NCBI GenBank assembly: GCA_003519205.1
Contig: DOXE01000272.1
Coordinates: 1 to 11,871, forward strand
Length of the DNA: 11,871 nt
Source of the DNA: Chloroflexota bacterium
Lineage (GTDB): Bacteria; Chloroflexota; Anaerolineae; Promineifilales; Promineifilaceae
Reading direction: 5' to 3'
This document shows, piece by piece, positions 1 through 6,305 of the stretch. The position numbers and the translations under genes are program-made. Under the pieces are notes generated by a model. That model saw nothing but the letters and a program-made list of their open reading frames with translations. It made no database searches and was not told the DNA's origin. Position 1 is the stretch's first letter. The number at the start of each line of letters is the position of its first letter.

Positions 1-329
1 ATTAAGATAAGGGCTCGAAATAGTTTTGGTTGCATAACGGCAGCCGTGCTAGTGGCCACAGCACCGAGGGAATGACCCACCCCAATAACGTCATGCATCC
101 CTTCCTGGTCAAAAAATCGGATCAAATCCTCCGCGATAGCCTGCCAATTGCTTATCTCTTCTGGCCTGCTGCCTGGCCATAATGGACGATGATGGATCGC
201 AGTCACCCGATACTTGACAGCCAGGGTTTCAAGCAATTGGCGATAACAACCTGGGGGATAGGCATTGGCATGGGCAAAGTGAAGCGCTTGTCCATGCCCA
301 CCATAGTCGTCAAAAGGGATCCTGGTCAT
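1..329 (-). CDS. Alpha/beta hydrolase, N-terminal part (cut by window edge)
   Basis: My translation from the ATG at 329 gives 109 codons before the window ends; the C-terminus is outside. Near residues 17-28 is HFAHANAYPPGCY, which resembles the oxyanion-hole segment of alpha/beta hydrolases (HANG/AYPP type). Near residues 84-90 is GVGHSLGA, the nucleophile elbow G-x-S-x-G with the catalytic Ser. Asp and His of the triad would lie beyond the edge. No signal peptide is seen, so it is probably cytosolic; the substrate cannot be told. The start lies inside the last codons of the upstream helicase gene (20 bp overlap, other frame), so the two are probably co-transcribed and translationally coupled. 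A TAG lies a short way upstream in frame and no other start codon intervenes, which fixes this start although no clear Shine-Dalgarno is present. Confidence 0.85.
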   Translation of the reverse strand, partial: MTRIPFDDYGGHGQALHFAHANAYPPGCYRQLLETLAVKYRVTAIHHRPLWPGSRPEEISNWQAIAEDLIRFFDQEGMHDVIGVGHSLGAVATSTAAVMQPKLFRALIL

Positions 330-2883
330 TTTGATTGCCGGAGATGCGTTCGAGATTTTCTAACAACACCTTTAATAGAAGGCTGGTAGCAGTTTTGGTT
401 TCTGGACCAATCTCCCCTGGCGGACCGACACAGGCAGGACAACCATCTCGACACCGGCAATCGGTAACTAGTTCGGCGGCCGAACCCAATAGACGATCGT
501 GAAGTTCAAACAAACGCTGGCTAAACCCAACTCCCGCCGCGATACGTTCGTAGACGACAATGGTTGGTGCTTGGGTGATGGGGTTTTTGCTTTCGGCACT
601 AACCTGGATATCTCCTGGGTCGCACATCAAGTATAGCGGAGCCAGATTGCCCAAAACATAAGCCAAGCCTCCCAAGGCAGATCGGGCTTGCTGGCCTTGT
701 TCTGCCCGACGATGGCAACTGGGACACAAGGTTACCAAGTTGTCGAGAGCATTGGCCAAGAGGTATGTATCATTGTGGCCGGGTACATAGCCATATTCCC
801 GAAACGGCCTGACGTGATGGACATGTAGCCCCTGACCCGACCTCCCCTCCGTGCCACAGGTTCGGCAACGATATTCATCCCTTTCGAGAACTCTCTGCCG
901 CTGCTCCTGCCAGTTCGGTCCGTAGTTATTGGGCTGAATTAATATTCCGTCGGCAACCAATTTTTCGGTTAACGCCTCTCCAAAGATTAGCCAGTAGCCA
1001 TCGGTGTCAAGTTCCATTTCTGGTAAATCTATCTCTCCGAATCCCAAAGTTTCATGAGTGTAACGCTTGATCTTACGATAACCGGTGGCCTTGGTAACCA
1101 CCAATACTTCACCATGTGCATGGTACAGATCCCCATCCACCAATTCATTTACAGGCTCCAGGCGCCGTATGCTGCTGCCGACGCTGGAACGCGTGTAATA
1201 ATCCACTTCAAGCGGCCTTACATTGGCGAGCCGACCTTCCCAGTCTAAATCTTCCACCAGATATGTCCGGGCTTGATGCATATAAATGGCGCCCTCGTAG
1301 GCCAATAATGGCACGCTTTCCAGGTCAATTTCCCCAATGACTTCGGGCATTTCACGGCTAGCATCCTGAATGACTACCGTATCGTCCCCACTCGTTCGGA
1401 GAGAGAATCCATGGGCCGGCACCCCTTCATTCAACCAATGATATTGTTCGTTAGTAGAATAAACTGCCCCATCTTCGGCCAATGCTTCTAACAGCTCGTC
1501 AATCGGCCCGAAATCACCATAGCTTTCTCCCCGCCGGAATGGCAACTCATAAGTTGCACATCCCAGGTGTTTCAACATGATGCGCAGATTGTTCGGATTG
1601 CACAATGCGTTTTCCGGCGAACGGCCAAAGAGGTATCGTGGGTGCTGGCAAATATATTGGTCTAAGGGATTGCCCCCAGCCACCAAAATGACGGCTGATT
1701 TCTCGCTTCGCCTCCCTGCCCGCCCTGCCTGCTGCCAGGTGGAGGCGACTGAGCCTGGGTAACCGGTGAGGACGGCAGCCGATAAGCGGCCGATGTCGAT
1801 ACCCAATTCCAAGGCGTTCGTGGCCACTACGCCAAGGATTTCTCCACTGCGCAACCCCTGCTCAATGGATCTTCGCTCCAATGGGAGATAACCGCCTCTG
1901 TAGCCAACAACGGTTCCGTGATCGCCACCTCTAGCGTCTATCTCATCTTGTAGATAAGTCAATAATAACTCAACCGTCTGCCTGGCCCGGGCAAAGACAA
2001 TGGTCTGTAAATCTTGGGCCAAGAAGGACGAAGCCGCATCATTGGCTGCCAGGATTGAGCTGCGACGTAAGCCCAATTCTTCGTCCACTATAGGTGGATT
2101 GTAAAGGATGAAGTGTTTCTCTCCGGACGGCGCACCGTTTTGTTCGTCATCGACTAAGGTAAAGGACACTTCGGCCAGTCGTTCTGCATGTTCTCGAGGA
2201 TTGGCTATGGTAGCCGAACAACAAATAAAACGCGGCTCGCTCCCATAGAAATGGCATATCCGGCGCAAGCGGCGAATCACGTTGGCTACATGACTGCCAA
2301 AAACGCCACCGTAAGCGTGGATCTCGTCCACGACGATGTACTCAAGGTTGCGAAACAAGTTTCGCCAGGCAGTATGGTTTGGCAGTATGCCGGCATGGAG
2401 CATGTCCGGGTTGGTGATAAGAATGCCGGCAGATTGCCGAATCGTCCGGCGCTGACTCTGGGGTGTATCCCCATCATAACTATTCACTGAGATCGACAAT
2501 GACCCAAGATCGATCAGGTTGGTCGTTTCAGCCTGCTGATCATGAGCTAAAGCTTTGGTTGGAAAGAGATAAAGGGCACAAGTTCCTGGGAAAGAGAGCA
2601 GATGGTTTAAGATGGGAATTGTGTAACATAACGACTTACCCGAAGCTGTTGCAGTAGAAACGACCACATTCTCACCACGCCAGACCGCTTCAATAGCTGC
2701 GGTCTGATGGGCGTATAATCGGTGAATACCTCGTTGCTGGAGGGCTGAGATAAGTTCTGGGGCGATTCGAGGTGAAAAGGGGACAACTTCTGCCGGGCGA
2801 GCTGGCATACGCTCCCAAGCCTCAACTTGGGACATAAAGTCCCGGTTCATCCTTAAACCATTTAAAACCTCATCCAAAGCCAT
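310..2883 (-). CDS. MrfA-like DEAD/DEAH-box helicase (DUF1998 type) with an HNH nuclease domain
   Basis: 857 aa superfamily 2 helicase. Q-like motif YAHQ is near residue 57, Walker A ATASGKS at 78-84, DEIH (motif II) at 186-189, SAT (motif III) at 223-225, and QQAGRAGR (motif VI) at 384-391. The C-terminus has C-x-C-x4-C-x2-C at 809-818 (CRCRDGCPAC), the zinc-binding pattern of DUF1998 proteins such as Bacillus MrfA (YprA), a 3'-5' helicase linked to repair of mitomycin-type damage. Between these parts, residues about 655-730 form an HNH module: CRTC 673-676, HVHH 687-690, DNLVTLCPSCH 714-724. I know MrfA without this module, so it looks like an inserted nuclease. Expected cytosolic role: DNA unwinding and repair, perhaps with cleavage. 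The ATG at 2883 sits 6 nt after a TATAAT box, suggesting leaderless translation. The hydrolase gene overlaps its 3' end. Confidence 0.93.
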   Translation of the reverse strand: MALDEVLNGLRMNRDFMSQVEAWERMPARPAEVVPFSPRIAPELISALQQRGIHRLYAHQTAAIEAVWRGENVVVSTATASGKSLCYTIPILNHLLSFPGTCALYLFPTKALAHDQQAETTNLIDLGSLSISVNSYDGDTPQSQRRTIRQSAGILITNPDMLHAGILPNHTAWRNLFRNLEYIVVDEIHAYGGVFGSHVANVIRRLRRICHFYGSEPRFICCSATIANPREHAERLAEVSFTLVDDEQNGAPSGEKHFILYNPPIVDEELGLRRSSILAANDAASSFLAQDLQTIVFARARQTVELLLTYLQDEIDARGGDHGTVVGYRGGYLPLERRSIEQGLRSGEILGVVATNALELGIDIGRLSAAVLTGYPGSVASTWQQAGRAGRRSEKSAVILVAGGNPLDQYICQHPRYLFGRSPENALCNPNNLRIMLKHLGCATYELPFRRGESYGDFGPIDELLEALAEDGAVYSTNEQYHWLNEGVPAHGFSLRTSGDDTVVIQDASREMPEVIGEIDLESVPLLAYEGAIYMHQARTYLVEDLDWEGRLANVRPLEVDYYTRSSVGSSIRRLEPVNELVDGDLYHAHGEVLVVTKATGYRKIKRYTHETLGFGEIDLPEMELDTDGYWLIFGEALTEKLVADGILIQPNNYGPNWQEQRQRVLERDEYRCRTCGTEGRSGQGLHVHHVRPFREYGYVPGHNDTYLLANALDNLVTLCPSCHRRAEQGQQARSALGGLAYVLGNLAPLYLMCDPGDIQVSAESKNPITQAPTIVVYERIAAGVGFSQRLFELHDRLLGSAAELVTDCRCRDGCPACVGPPGEIGPETKTATSLLLKVLLENLERISGNQNDQDPF
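694..921 (-). other. HNH endonuclease domain inside the helicase
   Basis: Helicase residues about 655-730. It has two CxxC zinc-type pairs (CRTC and CPSC) flanking HVHHVRPF and the N of DNLVTLC, then the H following CPSC. All three HNH positions (His, Asn, His) and all four Cys are present, so the module could be catalytically competent. The flanks belong to the C-terminal helicase/DUF1998 part, so this is an insertion in a continuous reading frame and not a separate gene. Confidence 0.85.
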
Positions 2884-2889
2884 GGAGAT

Positions 2890-2895
2890 ATTATA
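2890..2895 (-). promoter_or_regulatory. -10 box of the helicase gene, leaderless geometry
   Basis: The minus strand reads TATAAT followed by ATCTCC and then the ATG at 2883. A start site about 6-7 nt below the -10 box would fall on or next to the A of the ATG, and no Shine-Dalgarno is present. I see no good -35 at 16-18 nt. Confidence 0.5.
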
Positions 2896-2964
2896 GCCCG
2901 AGTGTAAATAGACAGGGCAGTGTCCTCATCCCTATTTTTCTGTATCTGGTAGTTATACCCAGAT

Positions 2965-3035
2965 ATTCTTTAAAACAGTCCCCTTTTATAAATAAAGGAT
3001 CGTAGTCGTAGTAGGCCCTGTTAATATGTGAATAA
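2965..3035 (-). promoter_or_regulatory. Possible basal unwinding element: DnaA box, GC patch, DnaA-trio-like run, AT-rich tract
   Basis: Read on the minus strand: DnaA box TTATTCACA (3035-3027), TATTAACA, GGGC, then CTACTACGACTACG (3014-3001), whose complement reads 3'-GAT GAT GCT GAT GCT, then an AT-rich stretch with CTTTATTTATAAAAG. This order resembles the DnaA-trio unwinding system described for Bacillus. Three of five triplets fit 3'-GAT exactly. The assignment is inference. Confidence 0.42.
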
Positions 3036-3198
3036 GCCAACCAACACCCCTGCATGCGGGATTTGACCCCGGAAAAACCCACATTTACTGTTTAGTAGAC
3101 AAGAGTAAAAAAGTAGATCTGTGGAAGAAGAGACTTAACCTGAATGATTACTTATGTTTATATCAGTTATCCACTTTTGACTATTGAGCCTATTAGTG

Positions 3199-3239
3199 CC
3201 ACATATGGAAGGAAAAACCAAGCAAACCCCCATATGTGG
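3199..3239. repeat. 10-bp perfect inverted repeat in the origin region
   Basis: CCACATATGG at 3199-3208 and its exact reverse complement CCATATGTGG at 3230-3239, separated by 21 bp, so about three helical turns arm to arm. It lies between the DnaA boxes at 3167 and 3278. It could be a protein-binding site or cruciform; no known binder is recognised. Confidence 0.6.
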
Positions 3240-3277
3240 GTTTTCAACTCCTTAATTAATAATAAAGATAGCTGAAG

Positions 3278-3327
3278 TTTTCCACTGAAAATGCATGTTT
3301 TCCACAACTTTCTCACAGTTATCCACA
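3278..3327 (+). promoter_or_regulatory. Three phased DnaA boxes
   Basis: TTTTCCACT (3278), TTTTCCACA (3298) and TTATCCACA (3319) have the same orientation and start 20 and 21 bp apart. The three therefore face the same side of the helix. Only the last matches the consensus perfectly; the others look like weak boxes suited to cooperative filling from the strong one. Confidence 0.68.
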
Positions 3328-3328
3328 G

Positions 3329-3373
3329 AAAACCAAATAGCCAGCTACGATTCGTAGCTGGCTATTTGGTTTT
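3329..3373 (-). terminator. Long palindrome, probable dnaA terminator (possibly bidirectional)
   Basis: A 22-bp perfect inverted repeat (3329-3350 and 3352-3373) with a single central base. It begins 34 nt after the dnaA stop codon. In the dnaA transcript the stem ends in GGTTTT, giving a short U-run; the other strand also ends in TTTTT. The outer end nearly touches the perfect DnaA box at 3319-3327. Confidence 0.7.
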
Positions 3374-3406
3374 TGCAGTAAGGTGGAACTTATATATGGG
3401 ATAAGG

Positions 3407-4762
3407 TCATGCAGGGACAGAATCGTATAGGACTGCCTTGATTTCTAAAGTTGCCCGGCGAACACTCTCGTCCGTCTCCAACAATTCGGCGATCTTTTCA
3501 TATCCATATAGTATGGTCGTATGATCGCGCTTACCTAAACGATCGCCGATTTGTGGGTAGGACAGGCCAGTCTCGGTTCGGGCAATGTACATGGCCATCT
3601 GACGTGGAAAGGCGACGGTTCGGCTGCGGCTATTGCTACACAGCGCTTCGACTGTGATGCGATAGTATTTCGAAACTGTTTCGATAACCTGATCCATAGT
3701 CACCTTTTCTGGCCGATGCATGAGTTCAGACAGGGCCATGTTGGTCATTTGCTCGTCGATGGGGCTACCGGTTAATTGAGCATAGGCGATGACCTTATTC
3801 AAAGCCCCTTCCAATTCGCGGATATTCTTACGAACATGCCGGGCGATGGTATTAAGAATCTCATCTGGAACCTCGACACCACTTGACTCTGCCTTGGCTC
3901 GCAAAATTGCCAGTCTAGTCTCTGTATCAGGCATTTGGATGTCAGCCATCAACCCCCATTCAAAACGGGATTGCAGCCGTTCTTCCAAAGTCATCATTGC
4001 CTTGGGCGGCCGGTCACTAGATAACACAACTTGTTTGCCACGGCTGTGTAAATCATTAAATGTATGAAAGAGTTCTTCCTGTGTGCTTTCTTTTCCGGCA
4101 ATGAATTGGATATCGTCTATAAGTAAAACATCCAGGGTCCGGTATCGCGTTCTAAACTCCGCCATATTCTGGCTACGAATTGATTGGATCAGCTCATTAG
4201 TGAATGTTTCTGAAGAAACGTAACGAACGTTGTATCCCATTTCCATGCATCGATGACCGATTGCGTGAAGCAAATGGGTCTTTCCCAAACCAACACCCCC
4301 ATATATGAAGAGGGGATTGTAGGCAGATCCGGGTTGGTCAGCTACGGAAAGGGCAGCCGCATGTGCCAGGCGGTTGCTTTGGCCGACCACAAAGGTCACA
4401 AATGTATAGCGGCTATTTAGGTGCCCATTATTCACACTACTTGATTGGATCGGGGTTCTGAGATCCTTCACGGCCCCATTATTTAGAACTTGTGGTGCTG
4501 CATTAATTAACTCGTCAGACCATACCACGAAGCGCACAGAAATGGGCTTTCCAACGATCGTGGTTAATGTTCTAGAGATCGAATTACTGAGTCGATTTTC
4601 CAACCAATCCTTGGCGTAGTCGTTACGCACACCAATAACGTATTCATCTTCATCACTGGCTAACAGTCGCGCATCCTTCAACCATGTGTTAAAGGTTGCT
4701 CGCGTCATCTGCAGTTCTAGCTCCCCAAGTGTAGCTTTCCAGGCTGATTCAGCGTTCATCAT
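3407..4762 (-). CDS. dnaA: Chromosomal replication initiator DnaA
   Basis: 451 aa from the ATG at 4762. Domain I (about 1-85) begins with W8 and the LQMTRATFNTWL segment typical of the DnaB/DnaA interaction domain. A short linker (about 86-112) follows. AAA+ domain: Walker A GGVGLGKT 155-162, Walker B LLIDDIQF 213-220, sensor I LSSD 247-250, sensor II region IRELEGAL 314-321. Domain IV DNA binding: FPRQMAMYIART 385-396 and GKRDHTTILYG 410-420, which read DnaA boxes. It melts oriC and loads the replicative helicase. A longer frame to 4825 exists, but the chosen start has AGAGGGTGG 10 nt upstream and fits the family N-terminus. Downstream lie oriC and a helicase gene; the common neighbour dnaN is absent. 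A tandem repeat and possible hairpins upstream suggest leader-level control. Confidence 0.97.
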   Translation of the reverse strand: MMNAESAWKATLGELELQMTRATFNTWLKDARLLASDEDEYVIGVRNDYAKDWLENRLSNSISRTLTTIVGKPISVRFVVWSDELINAAPQVLNNGAVKDLRTPIQSSSVNNGHLNSRYTFVTFVVGQSNRLAHAAALSVADQPGSAYNPLFIYGGVGLGKTHLLHAIGHRCMEMGYNVRYVSSETFTNELIQSIRSQNMAEFRTRYRTLDVLLIDDIQFIAGKESTQEELFHTFNDLHSRGKQVVLSSDRPPKAMMTLEERLQSRFEWGLMADIQMPDTETRLAILRAKAESSGVEVPDEILNTIARHVRKNIRELEGALNKVIAYAQLTGSPIDEQMTNMALSELMHRPEKVTMDQVIETVSKYYRITVEALCSNSRSRTVAFPRQMAMYIARTETGLSYPQIGDRLGKRDHTTILYGYEKIAELLETDESVRRATLEIKAVLYDSVPA

Positions 4763-4772
4763 CGGTCTATTT

Positions 4773-4781
4773 CCACCCTCT
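4773..4781 (-). promoter_or_regulatory. dnaA ribosome-binding site
   Basis: AGAGGGTGG on the minus strand, 10 nt before the ATG at 4762 (13 nt before the second ATG at 4759). It decides against the longer upstream start at 4825. Confidence 0.65.
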
Positions 4782-4790
4782 AACTGCATG

Positions 4791-4814
4791 CAGGCAGCTT
4801 TAACCAGGCAGCTT
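4791..4814. repeat. 10-bp tandem repeat directly upstream of dnaA
   Basis: CAGGCAGCTT occurs at 4791-4800 and again at 4805-4814 with 4 bp between. The first copy overlaps the palindrome CTGCATGCAG (4784-4793). The block lies 10 bp beyond the dnaA Shine-Dalgarno, so a bound factor could affect dnaA expression. No known regulator is recognised. Confidence 0.6.
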
Positions 4815-5035
4815 GCATAAGCCACCTAAAACGGACCTTCACGTTGGTATGCAGTTGTGGTACTACCGTTGACGTACTACGGCGAGGCTCCTAGGATTTG
4901 CTAACAAGCGCCTGCGCCCTAACCCGGAGGCCGCGACTGAACTTGCAAGCATATTCTAACGACAAACGCAGGCACATGAATTGAATTCGATCAGGGTGCA
5001 AGGCAACCGATCTGGCTTGAACCTGCATTTGAGAC

Positions 5036-5119
5036 AGATGCAAAGCATCTCTCCGAAAACTGGCGGTTGTTAACCACTTCCCAATTCATCCTTATTCCGC
5101 CAGTTGCAAGTAGTGCAAC
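5036..5119 (-). promoter_or_regulatory. Group of three inverted repeats, two mutually exclusive, upstream of dnaA
   Basis: AGATGC/GCATCT (5036-5041 and 5045-5050), AACTGGCGG/CCGCCAGTT (5058-5066 and 5097-5105) and GTTGCA/TGCAAC (5103-5108 and 5114-5119). The second and third share 5103-5105, so they cannot both form. If dnaA is transcribed from the possible promoter at 5145-5173, all lie in its 5' leader. No known riboswitch class is recognised. Confidence 0.4.
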
Positions 5120-5144
5120 GGTACCACTCCTATAACCGTGATTC

Positions 5145-5173
5145 ATTCTAACAGACCCCCCAGCCCAATGCAA
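5145..5173 (-). promoter_or_regulatory. Possible dnaA promoter
   Basis: On the minus strand TTGCAT (5173-5168), 17 nt, then TAGAAT (5150-5145) preceded by TG one base upstream (extended -10, TGTTAGAAT). The -35 matches in only three positions. It would give a leader of roughly 375 nt before dnaA. Confidence 0.3.
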
Positions 5174-5280
5174 TGAAACTTGACGTAAGCAAACTTAAAA
5201 GGTTTGGTTTTTTTAGAATAGGACAATCTTAAAATTACGAATTTTTTAAGAATTATTTTGCTAGATACCTTTTTACCGGT

Positions 5281-5321
5281 ATATATGGGGTCAAGAAATC
5301 TAACTTGTACACATATATGGG
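5281..5321 (+). repeat. Paired copies of the 9-mer ATATATGGG
   Basis: ATATATGGG at 5281-5289 and 5313-5321, start to start 32 bp, same orientation. Two further copies lie at 3392-3400 (plus, next to the dnaA stop) and 4298-4306 (minus, inside dnaA). I found no other copies by eye. Function unknown. Confidence 0.5.
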
Positions 5322-5471
5322 TAATCTGGTTGGTTAAAAACCTTTGCTAGTGCCCGCTGATGACGAAAAAGTGAGCCAGGATAATGATCCTGAAACTCAT
5401 CTAAATGCAATTACGTGTATTGGGATATTTCATAAAAATGGATTAAAAATATATTTTCTCGAGAGATATTC

Positions 5472-5501
5472 TTGACAATAAGGTTTATATCAGACTAGAA
5501 T
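5472..5501 (+). promoter_or_regulatory. spoVS promoter
   Basis: TTGACA at 5472-5477, an 18-nt spacer, then TAGAAT at 5496-5501, in AT-rich DNA that may act as an UP element. A start site near 5508 would give a leader of about 60 nt. An 8-bp palindrome TCTCGAGA (5457-5464) lies just above the -35 and could be an operator. Confidence 0.7.
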
Positions 5502-5570
5502 GCGTTTCATCGGGAAGACATAGTTCCCTCCGAACTGGCACTTAAGTCCTGACATCACACGGAGGCAAAC

Positions 5571-5831
5571 ATGAGTATTATAAAGGTTTCTGCCCGGTCT
5601 CGTACGGCGTCTGTGGCTGGTGCCATTGCAGGAGTCGTTCGTGAATCTGGACGTGCCGAGGTTCAAGCCATTGGTGCGGGGGCTGTAAATCAGTCGGTGA
5701 AGGCCATCGCCATAGCCACGGGGTATCTGGCTGAGGAGGATGTGCACATCGTATGTGTGCCGTCGTTTTCCGAAGTGATGATTGACGACCAGGAAAGAAC
5801 GGCGATCAAAATCCTGGTGGAGCCACGCTAA
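5571..5831 (+). CDS. spoVS: Stage V sporulation protein S homologue
   Basis: 86 aa, the same length as Bacillus SpoVS. It starts MSIIKVSARSRTASVAGAIA and contains the conserved EVQAIGAGAVNQSVKAIAIA segment (about 30-49) followed by a beta-rich end. SpoVS proteins are small cytosolic proteins with an Alba/KH-like fold, thought to bind nucleic acid; in Bacillus the protein is needed in late sporulation. Homologues also occur in non-sporulating lineages, so spore formation should not be concluded here. The start is fixed by GGAGG 5 nt before the ATG. It is the first gene of a probable operon with its own strong promoter; the next gene begins 36 nt after its stop. Its place beside dnaA/oriC could hint at a chromosome-linked role, which is inference. 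Confidence 0.94.
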   Translation: MSIIKVSARSRTASVAGAIAGVVRESGRAEVQAIGAGAVNQSVKAIAIATGYLAEEDVHIVCVPSFSEVMIDDQERTAIKILVEPR

Positions 5832-5867
5832 GTGCCTTAAACGCGGCTTCTTATCACTTTCACAGTT

Positions 5868-6305
5868 ATGTTAATTAGATTTGTGCTCTATGGCCTTGGT
5901 GGGTGGTGCGGCGAGGTCATCTTTACGGCACTTACTGAAAGTTTTCCAAAGCGGGATTGGCGCCTTGTCGGCACCACATATTTGTGGATGTTTCCCATAT
6001 ACGGATTGCTTGTCATTTTCTATGAGCCGGTTCACGATCTTATCCGCGATTTTCCCATCTTGATCAGGGCTTTGATATGGTCATTAGGATTTACGACCGT
6101 TGAGTTAATTAGTGGCTGGCTGATTGCAAGAGTAATCGGACGCTGTCCTTGGGATTATACTGGTAAAAAGTTTGCCATAAACCCCTACATTCGTTGGGAT
6201 TTTTTCCTGGTATGGGCCGTTATCGGTCTGGCGCTTGAACCCATGCATGACTTTTTAGTGGAGTTGACCCCAGCCATTGAACAAGGGTTAGAATCGATAG
6301 GATGA
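5868..6305 (+). CDS. Four-helix membrane protein of the CmpB / putative ABC-transporter type IV family
   Basis: 145 aa. Four hydrophobic segments lie at about 2-22, 36-54, 64-88 and 110-131, so it is an inner-membrane protein. YGLGGWCGEVIF (8-19) and GRCPWDYTG (91-99), followed by NPYIRWDFFLVW (105-116), resemble the conserved parts of the PF06541-type family named putative ABC-transporter type IV. The transport role of that family is not firmly established, and no ATPase gene is nearby. Its stop overlaps the next start (ATGA at 6302-6305), so the two are probably translationally coupled. No clear Shine-Dalgarno precedes the ATG at 5868. Family assignment is by motif recall; function is unknown. 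Confidence 0.8.
   Translation: MLIRFVLYGLGGWCGEVIFTALTESFPKRDWRLVGTTYLWMFPIYGLLVIFYEPVHDLIRDFPILIRALIWSLGFTTVELISGWLIARVIGRCPWDYTGKKFAINPYIRWDFFLVWAVIGLALEPMHDFLVELTPAIEQGLESIG

Larger units (their letters stand above)
2884..3406. other. oriC: Gene-free region between the helicase and dnaA, read as oriC
   Basis: No credible gene lies here. DnaA-box matches to TTATNCACA: 3027-3035 (minus, 9/9), 3120-3128 (minus, 7/9), 3167-3175 (plus, 8/9), 3278-3286 (plus, 7/9), 3298-3306 (plus, 8/9) and 3319-3327 (plus, 9/9). AT-rich tracts lie at about 2965-2998 and 3250-3270. Position next to dnaA is the usual place for a bacterial origin. The region also holds a TATCTGG/CCAGATA inverted repeat (2943-2949 and 2959-2965), a second inverted repeat (3199-3239) and the dnaA terminator. 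The match is by motif only; unwinding was not tested. Confidence 0.72.
4763..5570. other. Gene-free divergent region between dnaA and spoVS
   Basis: About 0.8 kb without a credible gene. From left to right it holds the dnaA ribosome-binding site and tandem repeat, then a hairpin group (5036-5119), then a possible minus-strand promoter (5145-5173). These are followed by an AT-rich part (about 5186-5280), two ATATATGGG copies (5281, 5313) and the spoVS promoter with its leader. A single DnaA-box-like 9-mer TTGTACACA (5305-5313, 8/9) is present, but no cluster. Confidence 0.7.

Noticed and set aside
4763..4825. Longer dnaA start at 4825 adding 21 residues
   Set aside because: The added residues do not look like a DnaA N-terminus and cover the tandem repeat and the Shine-Dalgarno. 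AGAGGGTGG before 4762 favours the shorter form.
4991..5173. 60-aa minus-strand frame in the dnaA-spoVS gap
   Set aside because: No recognisable family, no ribosome-binding site, and it overlaps the hairpin group and a possible promoter.
5305..5313. TTGTACACA as a second-origin DnaA box
   Set aside because: It is a single 8/9 match with no cluster around it; the boxes at 3027-3327 are far better.
5490..5747. 85-aa minus-strand frame over spoVS
   Set aside because: It is antisense to a well-conserved gene and its promoter; no homology recognised.
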